From the IMG/VR virus record IMGVR_UViG_3300017759_000011, positions 1-46,206 of that record: DNA of 46,206 nucleotides. One strand, given 5' to 3'. Made by a program: the position numbers and the translations under genes. Of the stretch, positions 28,675 through 36,923 are shown one piece after another. The DNA comes from a virus. Below the pieces are notes generated by a model. That model was not told the DNA's origin. It saw only the letters and a program-made list of their open reading frames with translations, and ran no database searches. The first letter of the stretch is position 1. The number at the start of each line of letters is the position of its first letter.

Positions 28675-28913
28675 TGTCAGTTCGTAGACTACAAGATTTT
28701 GATAATACTAATTTTGGGTCATTAAATTCTAGTAAAAATAAAGATGTAGTTTTCTTTAATCAAACGACAGGAAACTTTGAATTAAGAAAAATAGGACAAA
28801 CCTTAACAGCATCTACATCTACTGACACTCCTTCAGCATTAGTCGATCAAATTGAAAGTGAACTTGATATAAGTAAGATTGATTTTAGAGGAATTGATGG
28901 CGGAGAATTTTGA
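28674..28913 (+). CDS. Small acidic structural-type protein, second of the pair
   Basis: This 79-aa protein starts on the last base of the previous stop (TGATG). It shares with its neighbour a 'vfFn..tgnFeL' strand pair and a C-terminal 'qiEsELdi..i....iDGGEF' ending, but has a shorter N-terminus (MSVRRLQDFDNTNFG). Both genes sit directly upstream of the first large fibre gene. An adaptor or fibre-base role is inferred from position only. Confidence 0.7.
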   Translation: MSVRRLQDFDNTNFGSLNSSKNKDVVFFNQTTGNFELRKIGQTLTASTSTDTPSALVDQIESELDISKIDFRGIDGGEF

Positions 28914-28943
28914 CTAAATAATACTAACGATATATTGTAAATA
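28914..28943 (+). promoter_or_regulatory. Two late-promoter-like motifs before the 1116-aa fibre gene
   Basis: CTAAATA at 28914-28920 directly follows the upstream stop codon, and GTAAATA at 28937-28943 lies 6 bases before the ATG at 28950. The first has the better spacing for a promoter with a leader; the second may be chance in AT-rich DNA. Confidence 0.45.
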
Positions 28944-28949
28944 AACGAG

Positions 28950-31900
28950 ATGCCCGCACCTGTAATTCAGTTTAAACGTGGTATTCTTGCTAATCTACCC
29001 GCACTGAGGGCAGGTGAACCAGGTTTTACCACAGATACTAGCGATTTATATGTTGGTATTGACTCTACCACAAATAATAATCAATTTGTAGGATCAGGAA
29101 GATTTTGGTCTACTGGATCTGCTACTGTAGGTAGTGGTGTCAAACTTGTCGAAGGCACTAATAATGGAACTAGTGCAATAACAATCAAGGCACCAAATAG
29201 TCTTGGTTCTGATGTCACATTCACCTTTCCAGGATCTGATGGAACTAACGGTCAGATTCTATCAACGAATGGTTCTGGGACATTATCTTTTATTGATTCT
29301 GCCGCAACGCTAAACATTGTAGGTGACTCAGGATCTGATGCTGTTGCGCTTCTTTCAGATAATCTGACCTTTAGTGGAACTTCAAACGAAGTTGTTACTG
29401 CAGTCACAAATAATACGGTAACCATAAGTCTACCTGATGATGTAACAATCGGTCAAGACTTAACTGTTACTAGAGATTTATCAGTTAGTAGAAATGTCGC
29501 CATTGCTGGAAATACGGTATTAAGTAGCACTGGTTCTATTCAGATTCCAAAAGGAACAACTGCTCAAAGATTGAGTGGTGTTCTTGGTCAAATCAGATAT
29601 AACACAACCTTATCTCAATTTGAGGGGTATGGTGCTGGTAACGCATGGGGATCTCTTGGTGGAGTAAAGGACGTAGACGGTGATACTTTCATAAGAGCAG
29701 AATCTTCTGCTGGTCAAGATGAGGACTCGCTTGAGTTCCTGACAGGAAGTAGCGTTAGAGTTTCTATTGACTCTAGTGGAAACGTTGGTGTAGGAACAAC
29801 AGGTGGTCCTACTGCTGATTCTACGAATGATGCCATACTCAACGTTGGTATCGTCACAGCAAACAACTACTATGGAACAGGTGGAGATCTTAAGTTAGGA
29901 TCCGCAAGTGATGGGAGTTTAACCACATCTGGAGCACTTAATACATTTACAACAGCATCAACGATTGTTAATAGTATTGATGACTTGAATGAAGTAGCAT
30001 TCAATATCATTAAGAATACTGCTGTAACAGATGTTGGATTTACAGCAGATTCCAGTTCAGGTGCTGCAACACTAACAGTCACTTTAACTATCACCTCTTC
30101 TGGCAACGCAAATCAGTTTATTATCAACTGGGGTGATGGAAGTGCGTTAGAAACAACCACAGACTCTACACCAACACACAATTATACTGATTCTGGTGGT
30201 GGTACTTATAATGTAACAGTCGTAGCAAGAAACTCTTCTGGTGTAGGCGCAGGTCACTCTCAGTCTCTAACAAAGAGTAACTTCATCACAGTGTTCACTC
30301 CTGCTCCTGTAATGGGATTCAGCCTGTTCAGAGCATCCTCTGGTGGATCAGCACTGAGCGGAAATGACCTCTATGTCATTGATAATGGCGGTGGTCCTAG
30401 CAATTATCATACTCTGCACCTTGACAATACCACACAAAATGCAACCGGTGTTGGAGCAACATTCACGATCAACTGGGGGGATGGATCTTCTGTACAAACT
30501 GTAACCACAGACAATGCTGCTGGTGGTGCAGGTGGATCTGCTGGAAGACTTTCTCACCAGTGGGCAGATGGTACAAGTAGTGGCACTAGCACAGATAATG
30601 TTACTCTTACAATTACCAACCATACAACAACTGATCCGTCTGAGATTCCAAAAGCCACAACAACAGCAATCAAAGTTTATCAAGACGATGTTGCTGCTCC
30701 TGCCAATCTTGGAACTAAGACACTTTCGAACGTTTCCAGTCAAGGAACTTCGCCAAGACTCGCATCTGGATTTTCTGCTAACGGGGTAAGTGGATTTAAC
30801 GCTGGTGATTCTGTCACAAGAGTCTCTAGTGGAACAGCAACTGCTGGTCCTATAACAACCTTTGCTTATGATGGAAATAACGGAACACTCTCTGCTAATG
30901 TAACTGGGTCCACTGATGGTAGCAGGGGACTTACTTCTGGTGATGATACTGGAAACTATACAAGTCTTCAGATCACCGATGAAAGTGATTATCAACTCTT
31001 AGATTCTTCTGGTTCAACAACATCTTTTGCTAACAGCATTTACTATCCTGGACTTTACAAAGGATTTAAGGCAAGAGTTTCTAAATCTGTTGCTTCTCTA
31101 TCAACCGGTGCGAATAGTATGCAACTGGTTCATAGTGCTCAAGGGTCCACAAATACCGTCAAATTTGTAAAGGATAACTTAACTGCAAGTCCAAGCATCT
31201 CTGCAGCGGGAAGTCTTGCTCAGGGAACTGCAGGAACGTTTAGATATATCTCTGGTGTTCCTTATTACAACTCTGGTTCACCAACACTTACTCTCTCTGG
31301 AGTAACTATTTCAAATTTAGTTGGTCAGTGTCATACTAACCAGTCAAATATTGTTGAGGTAGATGACGGAAGCAACCAGGAGGGAACATCATCAAACGCA
31401 ATCACTAATAGTGATTACACATATGCACAGATTGATGGATCTACAACCATGTTAAGTAGCGGTATTCCACTCGCTAACACTGGAACTTCTTCTGCATATG
31501 CAATCGGCAATCTCACGGTTCCAATCACTTCTTCAAGTGTAAGAACCATTAGTAGAGTCAAGGCTCGTGCTCGTAATGTGAATGGTGTTGGTTCTTACGG
31601 TTCTGACATTACTACAAATGTTCAGGTTCATACCGCATCACAAAGCGGAATTAGTGAAATCGCGATTGCAGTTTCTGATTCTCTGGGTGATGGATTTGAT
31701 GATGATGGAGTAAGAATCTATGACTTTAAGGATGCTACTGCCGATAATCCATCATTTAGCGGAAGCACAAACTTCTATACAAATCAACCATATACTGAGT
31801 CATTAACTTCTGGAACTGTTGGTGTGAAAGAAGCAATCCTCAGACTTGGAGTTATCAAGTTTGACCAAACAGATTTCTCTTCTGGATATCTCCCTGCAGG

Positions 31901-32300
31901 TCCAGATAGAAGTTCTGCACCGGCAAAACAATATTTCACGTTTGCCTTCCGAAGAACACCACTTGCTAACTTTAATATAAATATTACATCAAGTGGGATT
32001 ACAGGTCTCTGGATTGCGGCACCCGGAACTCAGATAGATAGTACTAGTGGTATCAACGGATGGTTAAAAGCGGATACTCAATACGCTGGATCCGGTATTC
32101 CCGGAAGCGGCACAGGTGGTAATGGTAGTGATGGATGTGCTTCAACTGGTGGTGATAGAATCCAAGCAGATACTGCATTAAGTGGAAGTTATACAATGAC
32201 TCTTGGATCAGAAAATCTTAGTAATGCTACTGGTAATGTTGTTTTGATACGAATTGCATTAGATTCTGGTCAATCCGTAACAGCTCTTTCTGTATCCTAA
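28950..32300 (+). CDS. Tail-fibre-like protein with PKD-like domains
   Basis: This 1116-aa protein starts with a fibre-base segment (PVIQFKRGILANLPALRAGEPGFTTDTSDLYVGI) of the type found at the N-terminus of phage receptor-binding proteins (Mtd N-terminal-like). Residues about 120-300 hold triple-helix-like fibre sequence (VTIGQDLTVTRDLSVSRNVAIAG, then 'SGNVGVGTTGG'). Two PKD/Ig-like domains follow, marked by 'FIINWGDGSA' (about 395) and 'FTINWGDGSS' (about 508). The end (about 960-1116) is a distinct globular domain: 'YFTFAFRRTPLANFNINITSSGITGLWIAAPGT', a 'GNGSDGCAS' loop and 'SYTMTLGSENLSNATGNVVLIRIAL'. I associate that C-terminal domain with fibres of marine phages and take it as the likely tip. 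Host specificity cannot be read from it. Confidence 0.78.
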   Translation: MPAPVIQFKRGILANLPALRAGEPGFTTDTSDLYVGIDSTTNNNQFVGSGRFWSTGSATVGSGVKLVEGTNNGTSAITIKAPNSLGSDVTFTFPGSDGTNGQILSTNGSGTLSFIDSAATLNIVGDSGSDAVALLSDNLTFSGTSNEVVTAVTNNTVTISLPDDVTIGQDLTVTRDLSVSRNVAIAGNTVLSSTGSIQIPKGTTAQRLSGVLGQIRYNTTLSQFEGYGAGNAWGSLGGVKDVDGDTFIRAESSAGQDEDSLEFLTGSSVRVSIDSSGNVGVGTTGGPTADSTNDAILNVGIVTANNYYGTGGDLKLGSASDGSLTTSGALNTFTTASTIVNSIDDLNEVAFNIIKNTAVTDVGFTADSSSGAATLTVTLTITSSGNANQFIINWGDGSALETTTDSTPTHNYTDSGGGTYNVTVVARNSSGVGAGHSQSLTKSNFITVFTPAPVMGFSLFRASSGGSALSGNDLYVIDNGGGPSNYHTLHLDNTTQNATGVGATFTINWGDGSSVQTVTTDNAAGGAGGSAGRLSHQWADGTSSGTSTDNVTLTITNHTTTDPSEIPKATTTAIKVYQDDVAAPANLGTKTLSNVSSQGTSPRLASGFSANGVSGFNAGDSVTRVSSGTATAGPITTFAYDGNNGTLSANVTGSTDGSRGLTSGDDTGNYTSLQITDESDYQLLDSSGSTTSFANSIYYPGLYKGFKARVSKSVASLSTGANSMQLVHSAQGSTNTVKFVKDNLTASPSISAAGSLAQGTAGTFRYISGVPYYNSGSPTLTLSGVTISNLVGQCHTNQSNIVEVDDGSNQEGTSSNAITNSDYTYAQIDGSTTMLSSGIPLANTGTSSAYAIGNLTVPITSSSVRTISRVKARARNVNGVGSYGSDITTNVQVHTASQSGISEIAIAVSDSLGDGFDDDGVRIYDFKDATADNPSFSGSTNFYTNQPYTESLTSGTVGVKEAILRLGVIKFDQTDFSSGYLPAGPDRSSAPAKQYFTFAFRRTPLANFNINITSSGITGLWIAAPGTQIDSTSGINGWLKADTQYAGSGIPGSGTGGNGSDGCASTGGDRIQADTALSGSYTMTLGSENLSNATGNVVLIRIALDSGQSVTALSVS

Positions 32301-32301
32301 G

Positions 32302-32308
32302 GTAAATA
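32302..32308 (+). promoter_or_regulatory. Late-promoter-like motif (GTAAATA)
   Basis: GTAAATA begins two bases after the upstream stop and ends only 5 bases before the ATG at 32314. That is tight, so it may instead be just leader sequence. Confidence 0.3.
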
Positions 32309-32313
32309 AGTAA

Positions 32314-35300
32314 ATGGCAATTTCAGAAGCACAAAAGGTTGATTTTCTTTGGAAGAAACTTGGTTACGGAGTTTCCAAGACCGATACTAATGCCAACAAG
32401 AAGGCAACTAATGAATCAATAGCAAGTCCTCTACTCCTAAGAGGAAATAATGTATTATCTCAGGCAGATCTAATCCCAGGCACAATGCCAGCATCTTCTG
32501 CTGGTGTAGTTACTGTATATCCAACTTCTGCGCCTGATGAAACCACAGCAGATGCATCGGCATCATCTAATAGAACTTGGAAAACTGGTTTAATAGATTG
32601 GATTCCTCCAGAGATTGGATCAACTTATCTTGTAAAGGTATATGTTCATACTGCTGGAGATGCTGCTAACGCTGCTAGTAGTGGAACTCAGGTATTCGGT
32701 GCTGGTTCTGGTAATAATGATGAATGGTTTTTTGACTATCAATCGGGTACTTTGCACTTTATCGGAACAAATCTTCCAAACGGTGTAAATTTTTCTGGAA
32801 AGAGTGTTTATGTAAGTGGTGCAAGGTATACCGGCATTAAAGGCGTATCAGTTCCAGGATCTACTGGGTCGTTTAGTGATGTTAATGCAACTGGTATTGG
32901 CACATTTCAATCTGGTGGTAGATTAGATGATGTTCAGATCGGTAGAACAGCAGCTAATGAGATTGATACAACGGCAGGAAATCTTATCTTAGATTCTGCT
33001 GGTGGAACAGTTCAGATTACTGATAATGCATCTGTTACTGGCAATACTACCCTTAGCGGAACACTAGATGTAGATGGGCAGACTGATTTAGATGTATTAA
33101 ACGTTGCTGAGACCGCCACATTTAGTGCTGCAATCGATGCAAATGGGTCTTTGGATGTTGATGGTCATACAGAGCTTGATGACGTTAATATCGCTGGTGT
33201 TGCGACTGCTACGGCAGTTCATTTAGGTGCTGAGGGATCGGCACTTCGTCTTACCACTAATACAATTTCTGGTCCTGCAACTATTACGATTGACCCTGCT
33301 GGTGTCGGAGACAACACAGGAACACTTGTCGTTGCTGGTAATCTCCAAGTTGACGGAACACAAACCACCATTAACTCAACGACAGTTAATATAGATGATA
33401 AAAATATTCAGGTTGCCACTGGTGCTGCTAATGATGCAGCTGCTGATGGTGCCGGTATTACTGTTGATTCTGGTGAGGGAGACAAGACCTTCCAGTTTGA
33501 AGCAACCGGTGACAACTGGGGTGCATCAGAGAACTTAAATCTTGCCTCTGGTAAAGCATATAAGATTAACAATACAAGCGTTCTGAATGCTACAACTCTT
33601 GGCGGTGCAGTTGTCAACTCTTCACTTACAAGTGTTGGAACTCTTACAGGTCTCACAGTTTCAGGTAATGCGTCTGTTGAAGGTAATGTAGACCTTGGTA
33701 ATGCAACATCTGATACAATTACCGCAACTGGTAGATTTGATAGTGATTTAGTTCCATCTACTGATGATGCAAGAGATTTAGGAACGTCATCTTTACAGTG
33801 GAGAAATCTTCACTTAGATGGCACAGCAAACATCGATGCTTTAGTTGCCGATACTGCTGATATTGATGGTGGTAGCATCGATGGTGCTGCGATTGGTGCT
33901 AACTCTGCCTCAACTGGTGCTTTTACAAGTTTAACTGCGAGCGGTAATGCTACAGTAACAGGTAATATAGATGTAGATGGACATACAAATCTTGATAATG
34001 TAAGTATTGCAGGTGTCACAACTCATGCTGCTGGAGTAACATTCTCTGGTGCAATTGATGCCAATTCTACTGCTACATTTGCTACAGCAGTTGTAGAGGA
34101 TCTCACAAATAATCGTGTAGTTATCGCTGGTTCTGGTGGAGAACTTGAAGATAGTGCAAATCTTACCTTTGATGGGTCAACTCTTAATGTTGTTGGACTT
34201 GCAGATCTTGATGATGTAAATGTATCTAGTGCTGCTACTGTATCAACACTGATTGATGTTCAGGGTTATATAAAGGGATATAAGTTCCTCTCTGCTCCTT
34301 ATGGAAGCACAACAACCATTACTGTTACTGTTGCGAGTAAAGATGCAACTCACAGATATCAAGGAACTGGTAGTGGATCTGGATATTTACTGGATGGAGT
34401 TCAGGCTCCTATCCTTACTTTGACTCCAGGTAGAACTTATAAATTTGATACATCACATTCAAGTAATAGTGGTCATCCATTCCTCTTCTATATGGAAGCG
34501 GATAAGACTACTCAGTATACTACAAATGTTACCACAAACGGTACAGCAGGTAATGCTGGAGCATACACGCAGATTGTAGTTGGAGATGAAACTCCATCTG
34601 TGCTTCACTATCAGTGCTCTGCTCATGGTTACATGGGTAACGCTGTTGTTACTAACTCTAATGCAATCAACTCAAACTATGCCGCAACTCTTCGCGGTGG
34701 ATTGAGTGTTACTGGAACAACAACGCTTGGAACTCTCGCATTCTCTGCTGGTGGTTCCTCTGTTACTGGTGTTCTAGACGAAGATAATTTTGCTAGCGAC
34801 AGCAATACAAAACTTGCAACTCAACAGTCTATCAAGGCATATGTTAATTCTCAAATCACTGGATCTGATTTAGACTTCCAAGGAGATAGTGGTGGCGCAC
34901 TTTCAATCGATCTTGATAGTGAAACTCTGACTATCGCAGGCACATCTAATGAAATTGAAACCTCTGGTTCAGGAAACACTCTTACCATTGGTCTTCCTAA
35001 CGATGTAACGATTGGAAATAATCTCACAGTAACCAACGATCTTACAGTTACAGGAAACACCATCAAGTCAAGTGGTGGTACAACTGCTCTTACTTTAAGT
35101 GGTGATGATGTAACTGTTGCAGACGACTTGACCGTAACTGGTGTCAGTAACGCCGAAAGATTTGCAGGTCACTCATTTATTCAGGCACCTCATAATGGAA
35201 CTGTAAAGACAATCACTGTTACCGTTGCTTCCAAGACAGCAGCACATAGGTATCAAGGAACTGGTAGTGGCTCTGCTTATGTCCTTGATGGAGTACAAGC

Positions 35301-36513
35301 ACCCTTCCTGACTTTAACTCCAGGTAGAACTTATAAGTTTGATACCTCCGATTCTAGTAACGGTGGTCATCCATTCCGTTTCTATCTTGAAGCAGCTAAG
35401 ACAACTGCTTATACAACTGGTGTTACTGTAAATGGAACAGCAGGTAGTTCAGGTTCTTACACCCAGATTGAAGTATCTGATACCACACCTGTAGTTTTGC
35501 ATTATCAATGCTCTTCTCATGGTTACATGGGTAATGCAGTCAATACTAACTCTTCCACAGCAACAAATGTTACAGCAAATTCTGTTGCTCTTGGTACAGA
35601 TACAACCGGTAACTATGTTGCAACTGTTGCTGGCACTGCAAATGAAGTAGATGTTTCTGGTAGTGGTTCTGAAACTGCTGCTGTAACGATCGGTCTTCCA
35701 AATAGTGTTACAATCACAACCAATCTTACAACTCCACAACTGACATTGAATGGCACTGCAGTAACTGCAGTAAATGATGAGGACAATATGTCTTCCAACA
35801 GTGCTACAGCACTTGCTACACAGCAATCAATCAAGGCATATGTTGACGCTGAGGTTGGTGCAGTTGATGTAACTACATCTATCGCAGGTGATTCTGGAAC
35901 TGGCACAGTTTCTACATCACAAACTCTTACTATTAATGGTACAGCAAATGAGGTTGAGACTTCTGTTTCTGGACAGACATTTACCATTGGACTTCCAAAT
36001 ACAGTCAATGTAACAACTGCGATTGATGTTCCAACTGTTGAAGCAACTAATCTCAAAGCAAGAGACGGCACCGCTGCAATTACCATTACTGATTCTACAG
36101 GTGCTGTTGCAACTGCTTCTAATCTAACTGTTGGCGGTAACTTAGTTGTTAATGGATCTACCACACAGGTTAATTCCACAATAACAACAATACAAGACCA
36201 ACTCATTGAACTGGGTACAGATAGTGGTTCTGCTCCATCATCCGACCTAAACAGAGATATTGGTGTTATATTCCACTGGCACGATGGAAGCAATCCATTC
36301 AAAGCTGGTGTTTATTTTGATGATAGCACCGGTCGTATTGTTGCAGCAAAGAAAGTTTCTGAGTCTGCTGGAGTTCTTACTAACAATGAAGGTGCTGGAT
36401 TTGAATCAGCAGAGTATTATGTAAGTGGTTGTACTGGAACTCAAAGAATATTTGGTTGCAGCAGCGGAGAAATCATTCTTGAGAACACAACAATTGATGC
36501 TGGAGCATTCTGA
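32314..36513 (+). CDS. Tail-fibre-like protein with two cupredoxin-like domains
   Basis: This 1399-aa protein begins 'MAISEAQKVDFLWKKLGYGVSKTD', followed by a globular N-terminal domain (to about 175) with 'FFDYQSGTLHFIG'. Fibre-type repeats then run to about 650 (for example 'NLQVDGTQTTINSTTVNIDDKN' and 'STDDARDLGTSSLQWRNLHLDG'). Two near-copies of a cupredoxin-like domain lie at about 650-780 and 950-1078. Each carries 'LTLTPGRTYKFDTS', 'GHPF' and 'LHYQCSxHGYMGNAV', giving candidate type-1 copper ligands H721/C768/H771/M774 and H1019/C1066/H1069/M1072. Two 'DED(N/F)..S.S.T..ATQQSIKAYV' units follow each copy (about 821-843 and 1155-1178). The C-terminus contains 'DIGVIFHWHDGSNPFKAGVYFDD' and ends 'IDAGAF'. 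Fibre identity is inferred from repeats and position; copper binding is inferred from ligands. Confidence 0.78.
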   Translation: MAISEAQKVDFLWKKLGYGVSKTDTNANKKATNESIASPLLLRGNNVLSQADLIPGTMPASSAGVVTVYPTSAPDETTADASASSNRTWKTGLIDWIPPEIGSTYLVKVYVHTAGDAANAASSGTQVFGAGSGNNDEWFFDYQSGTLHFIGTNLPNGVNFSGKSVYVSGARYTGIKGVSVPGSTGSFSDVNATGIGTFQSGGRLDDVQIGRTAANEIDTTAGNLILDSAGGTVQITDNASVTGNTTLSGTLDVDGQTDLDVLNVAETATFSAAIDANGSLDVDGHTELDDVNIAGVATATAVHLGAEGSALRLTTNTISGPATITIDPAGVGDNTGTLVVAGNLQVDGTQTTINSTTVNIDDKNIQVATGAANDAAADGAGITVDSGEGDKTFQFEATGDNWGASENLNLASGKAYKINNTSVLNATTLGGAVVNSSLTSVGTLTGLTVSGNASVEGNVDLGNATSDTITATGRFDSDLVPSTDDARDLGTSSLQWRNLHLDGTANIDALVADTADIDGGSIDGAAIGANSASTGAFTSLTASGNATVTGNIDVDGHTNLDNVSIAGVTTHAAGVTFSGAIDANSTATFATAVVEDLTNNRVVIAGSGGELEDSANLTFDGSTLNVVGLADLDDVNVSSAATVSTLIDVQGYIKGYKFLSAPYGSTTTITVTVASKDATHRYQGTGSGSGYLLDGVQAPILTLTPGRTYKFDTSHSSNSGHPFLFYMEADKTTQYTTNVTTNGTAGNAGAYTQIVVGDETPSVLHYQCSAHGYMGNAVVTNSNAINSNYAATLRGGLSVTGTTTLGTLAFSAGGSSVTGVLDEDNFASDSNTKLATQQSIKAYVNSQITGSDLDFQGDSGGALSIDLDSETLTIAGTSNEIETSGSGNTLTIGLPNDVTIGNNLTVTNDLTVTGNTIKSSGGTTALTLSGDDVTVADDLTVTGVSNAERFAGHSFIQAPHNGTVKTITVTVASKTAAHRYQGTGSGSAYVLDGVQAPFLTLTPGRTYKFDTSDSSNGGHPFRFYLEAAKTTAYTTGVTVNGTAGSSGSYTQIEVSDTTPVVLHYQCSSHGYMGNAVNTNSSTATNVTANSVALGTDTTGNYVATVAGTANEVDVSGSGSETAAVTIGLPNSVTITTNLTTPQLTLNGTAVTAVNDEDNMSSNSATALATQQSIKAYVDAEVGAVDVTTSIAGDSGTGTVSTSQTLTINGTANEVETSVSGQTFTIGLPNTVNVTTAIDVPTVEATNLKARDGTAAITITDSTGAVATASNLTVGGNLVVNGSTTQVNSTITTIQDQLIELGTDSGSAPSSDLNRDIGVIFHWHDGSNPFKAGVYFDDSTGRIVAAKKVSESAGVLTNNEGAGFESAEYYVSGCTGTQRIFGCSSGEIILENTTIDAGAF
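34266..34650 (+). other. Cupredoxin-like domain, copy 1
   Basis: The domain encodes a beta-rich segment with 'PGRTYKFDTSHSSNSGHPFLFY' and 'VLHYQCSAHGYMGNA'. The spacing His...(46 residues)...Cys-x2-His-x2-Met gives a full type-1 copper ligand set (H721, C768, H771, M774). No signal peptide is present, as expected for a virion part. Confidence 0.72.
35167..35544 (+). other. Cupredoxin-like domain, copy 2
   Basis: This is a second copy, most positions identical to the first, with 'PGRTYKFDTSDSSNGGHPFRFY' and 'VLHYQCSSHGYMGNAV'. The ligand set is kept in full (H1019, C1066, H1069, M1072) with the same His-to-Cys spacing. Confidence 0.72.
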
Positions 36514-36519
36514 TAAATA
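36512..36519 (+). promoter_or_regulatory. Late-promoter-like motif (GATAAATA)
   Basis: GATAAATA overlaps the TGA stop (36511-36513) of the 1399-aa fibre gene and precedes the hairpin and ATG of the coiled-coil gene. Confidence 0.5.
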
Positions 36520-36539
36520 GGGGAAGAATGACTTCCCCT
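36519..36539 (+). promoter_or_regulatory. Hairpin covering the ribosome-site region of the 107-aa gene
   Basis: AGGGGAAG (36519-36526) pairs perfectly with CTTCCCCT (36532-36539) around a 5-base loop, ending two bases before the ATG at 36541. The only SD-like sequence (AGGGGA) lies in the 5' arm, so the folded form would hide it. There is no T run after the stem, which argues against an intrinsic terminator. Confidence 0.55.
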
Positions 36540-36540
36540 T

Positions 36541-36864
36541 ATGGATGAACAAGATTATAAAAATTTGATTGCGATTTATCAACAAAAAGCACAGGACTTC
36601 TTTAATCAGACCGTTGCTGCAGAAACTAGAGAGATGAAGTATAAACAGCAAGCGGAAGTCTATGCTAATAGGATTACTGAACTTCAGAAGCAGGTGAGTG
36701 CTGCAAGTGAAGCAGTTAACTCTAGTAATGAATCTTCTCGTTCTTTGAAAGAACGACTTTCGCAAGTAACAAGAGAACTTGAAGAAGAAAGAAATAAACC
36801 AGCACCTACTCCCACAAGATCACGAAAGGCAAAAACAAAGGATTTAGTCGCCGAAGAGTTCTAA
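36541..36864 (+). CDS. Small coiled-coil protein between fibre genes
   Basis: This 107-aa protein is almost wholly helical and charged. Its heptad-like region runs from about residue 5 to 88 (QQKAQDFFNQTVAAETREMKYKQQ..., 'ITELQKQVSAASEAV', 'LKERLSQVTRELEEERN'). A Pro/Thr/Arg/Lys linker (PAPTPTRSRKAKTK) and an acidic end (VAEEF) follow. It lies between two giant fibre genes, has its own promoter-like motif, and its start is preceded by a hairpin. A fibre-assembly or tail-associated role is plausible from context but not shown; no family is recognised. Confidence 0.72.
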   Translation: MDEQDYKNLIAIYQQKAQDFFNQTVAAETREMKYKQQAEVYANRITELQKQVSAASEAVNSSNESSRSLKERLSQVTRELEEERNKPAPTPTRSRKAKTKDLVAEEF

Positions 36865-36870
36865 TAAATA
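36861..36870 (+). promoter_or_regulatory. Late-promoter-like motif before the 1907-aa fibre gene
   Basis: CTAATAAATA overlaps the TAA stop (36862-36864) of the coiled-coil gene and lies 53 bases before the fibre ATG, leaving an unusually long leader for this window. Confidence 0.55.
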
Positions 36871-36878
36871 TCTAGAGC

Positions 36879-36894
36879 ACCAGTATATACTGGT
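36879..36894. repeat. 16-base perfect palindrome in the leader
   Basis: ACCAGTATATACTGGT is its own reverse complement. In RNA it could form a 6-bp stem with a 4-base loop; in DNA it is a candidate protein-binding site. It lies between the CTAATAAATA motif and the 1907-aa fibre ATG. Confidence 0.6.
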
Positions 36895-36923
36895 CATAGA
36901 ATGACTACATAGACGCATAAAAA

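Noticed and set aside
30348-30995. A 215-codon antisense open frame opposite the PKD-like fibre gene
   Set aside because: The product is Cys/Ser-rich with no domain pattern, has no ribosome site, and mirrors Thr/Gly/Asn-rich sense codons that rarely give antisense stops. The sense frame is clearly coding.
35613-36302. A 229-codon antisense open frame opposite the 1399-aa fibre
   Set aside because: It is low-complexity Val/Ala/Ser sequence produced by the reverse of repeat-rich sense codons. Similar antisense shadows appear opposite the 1907-aa fibre repeats.
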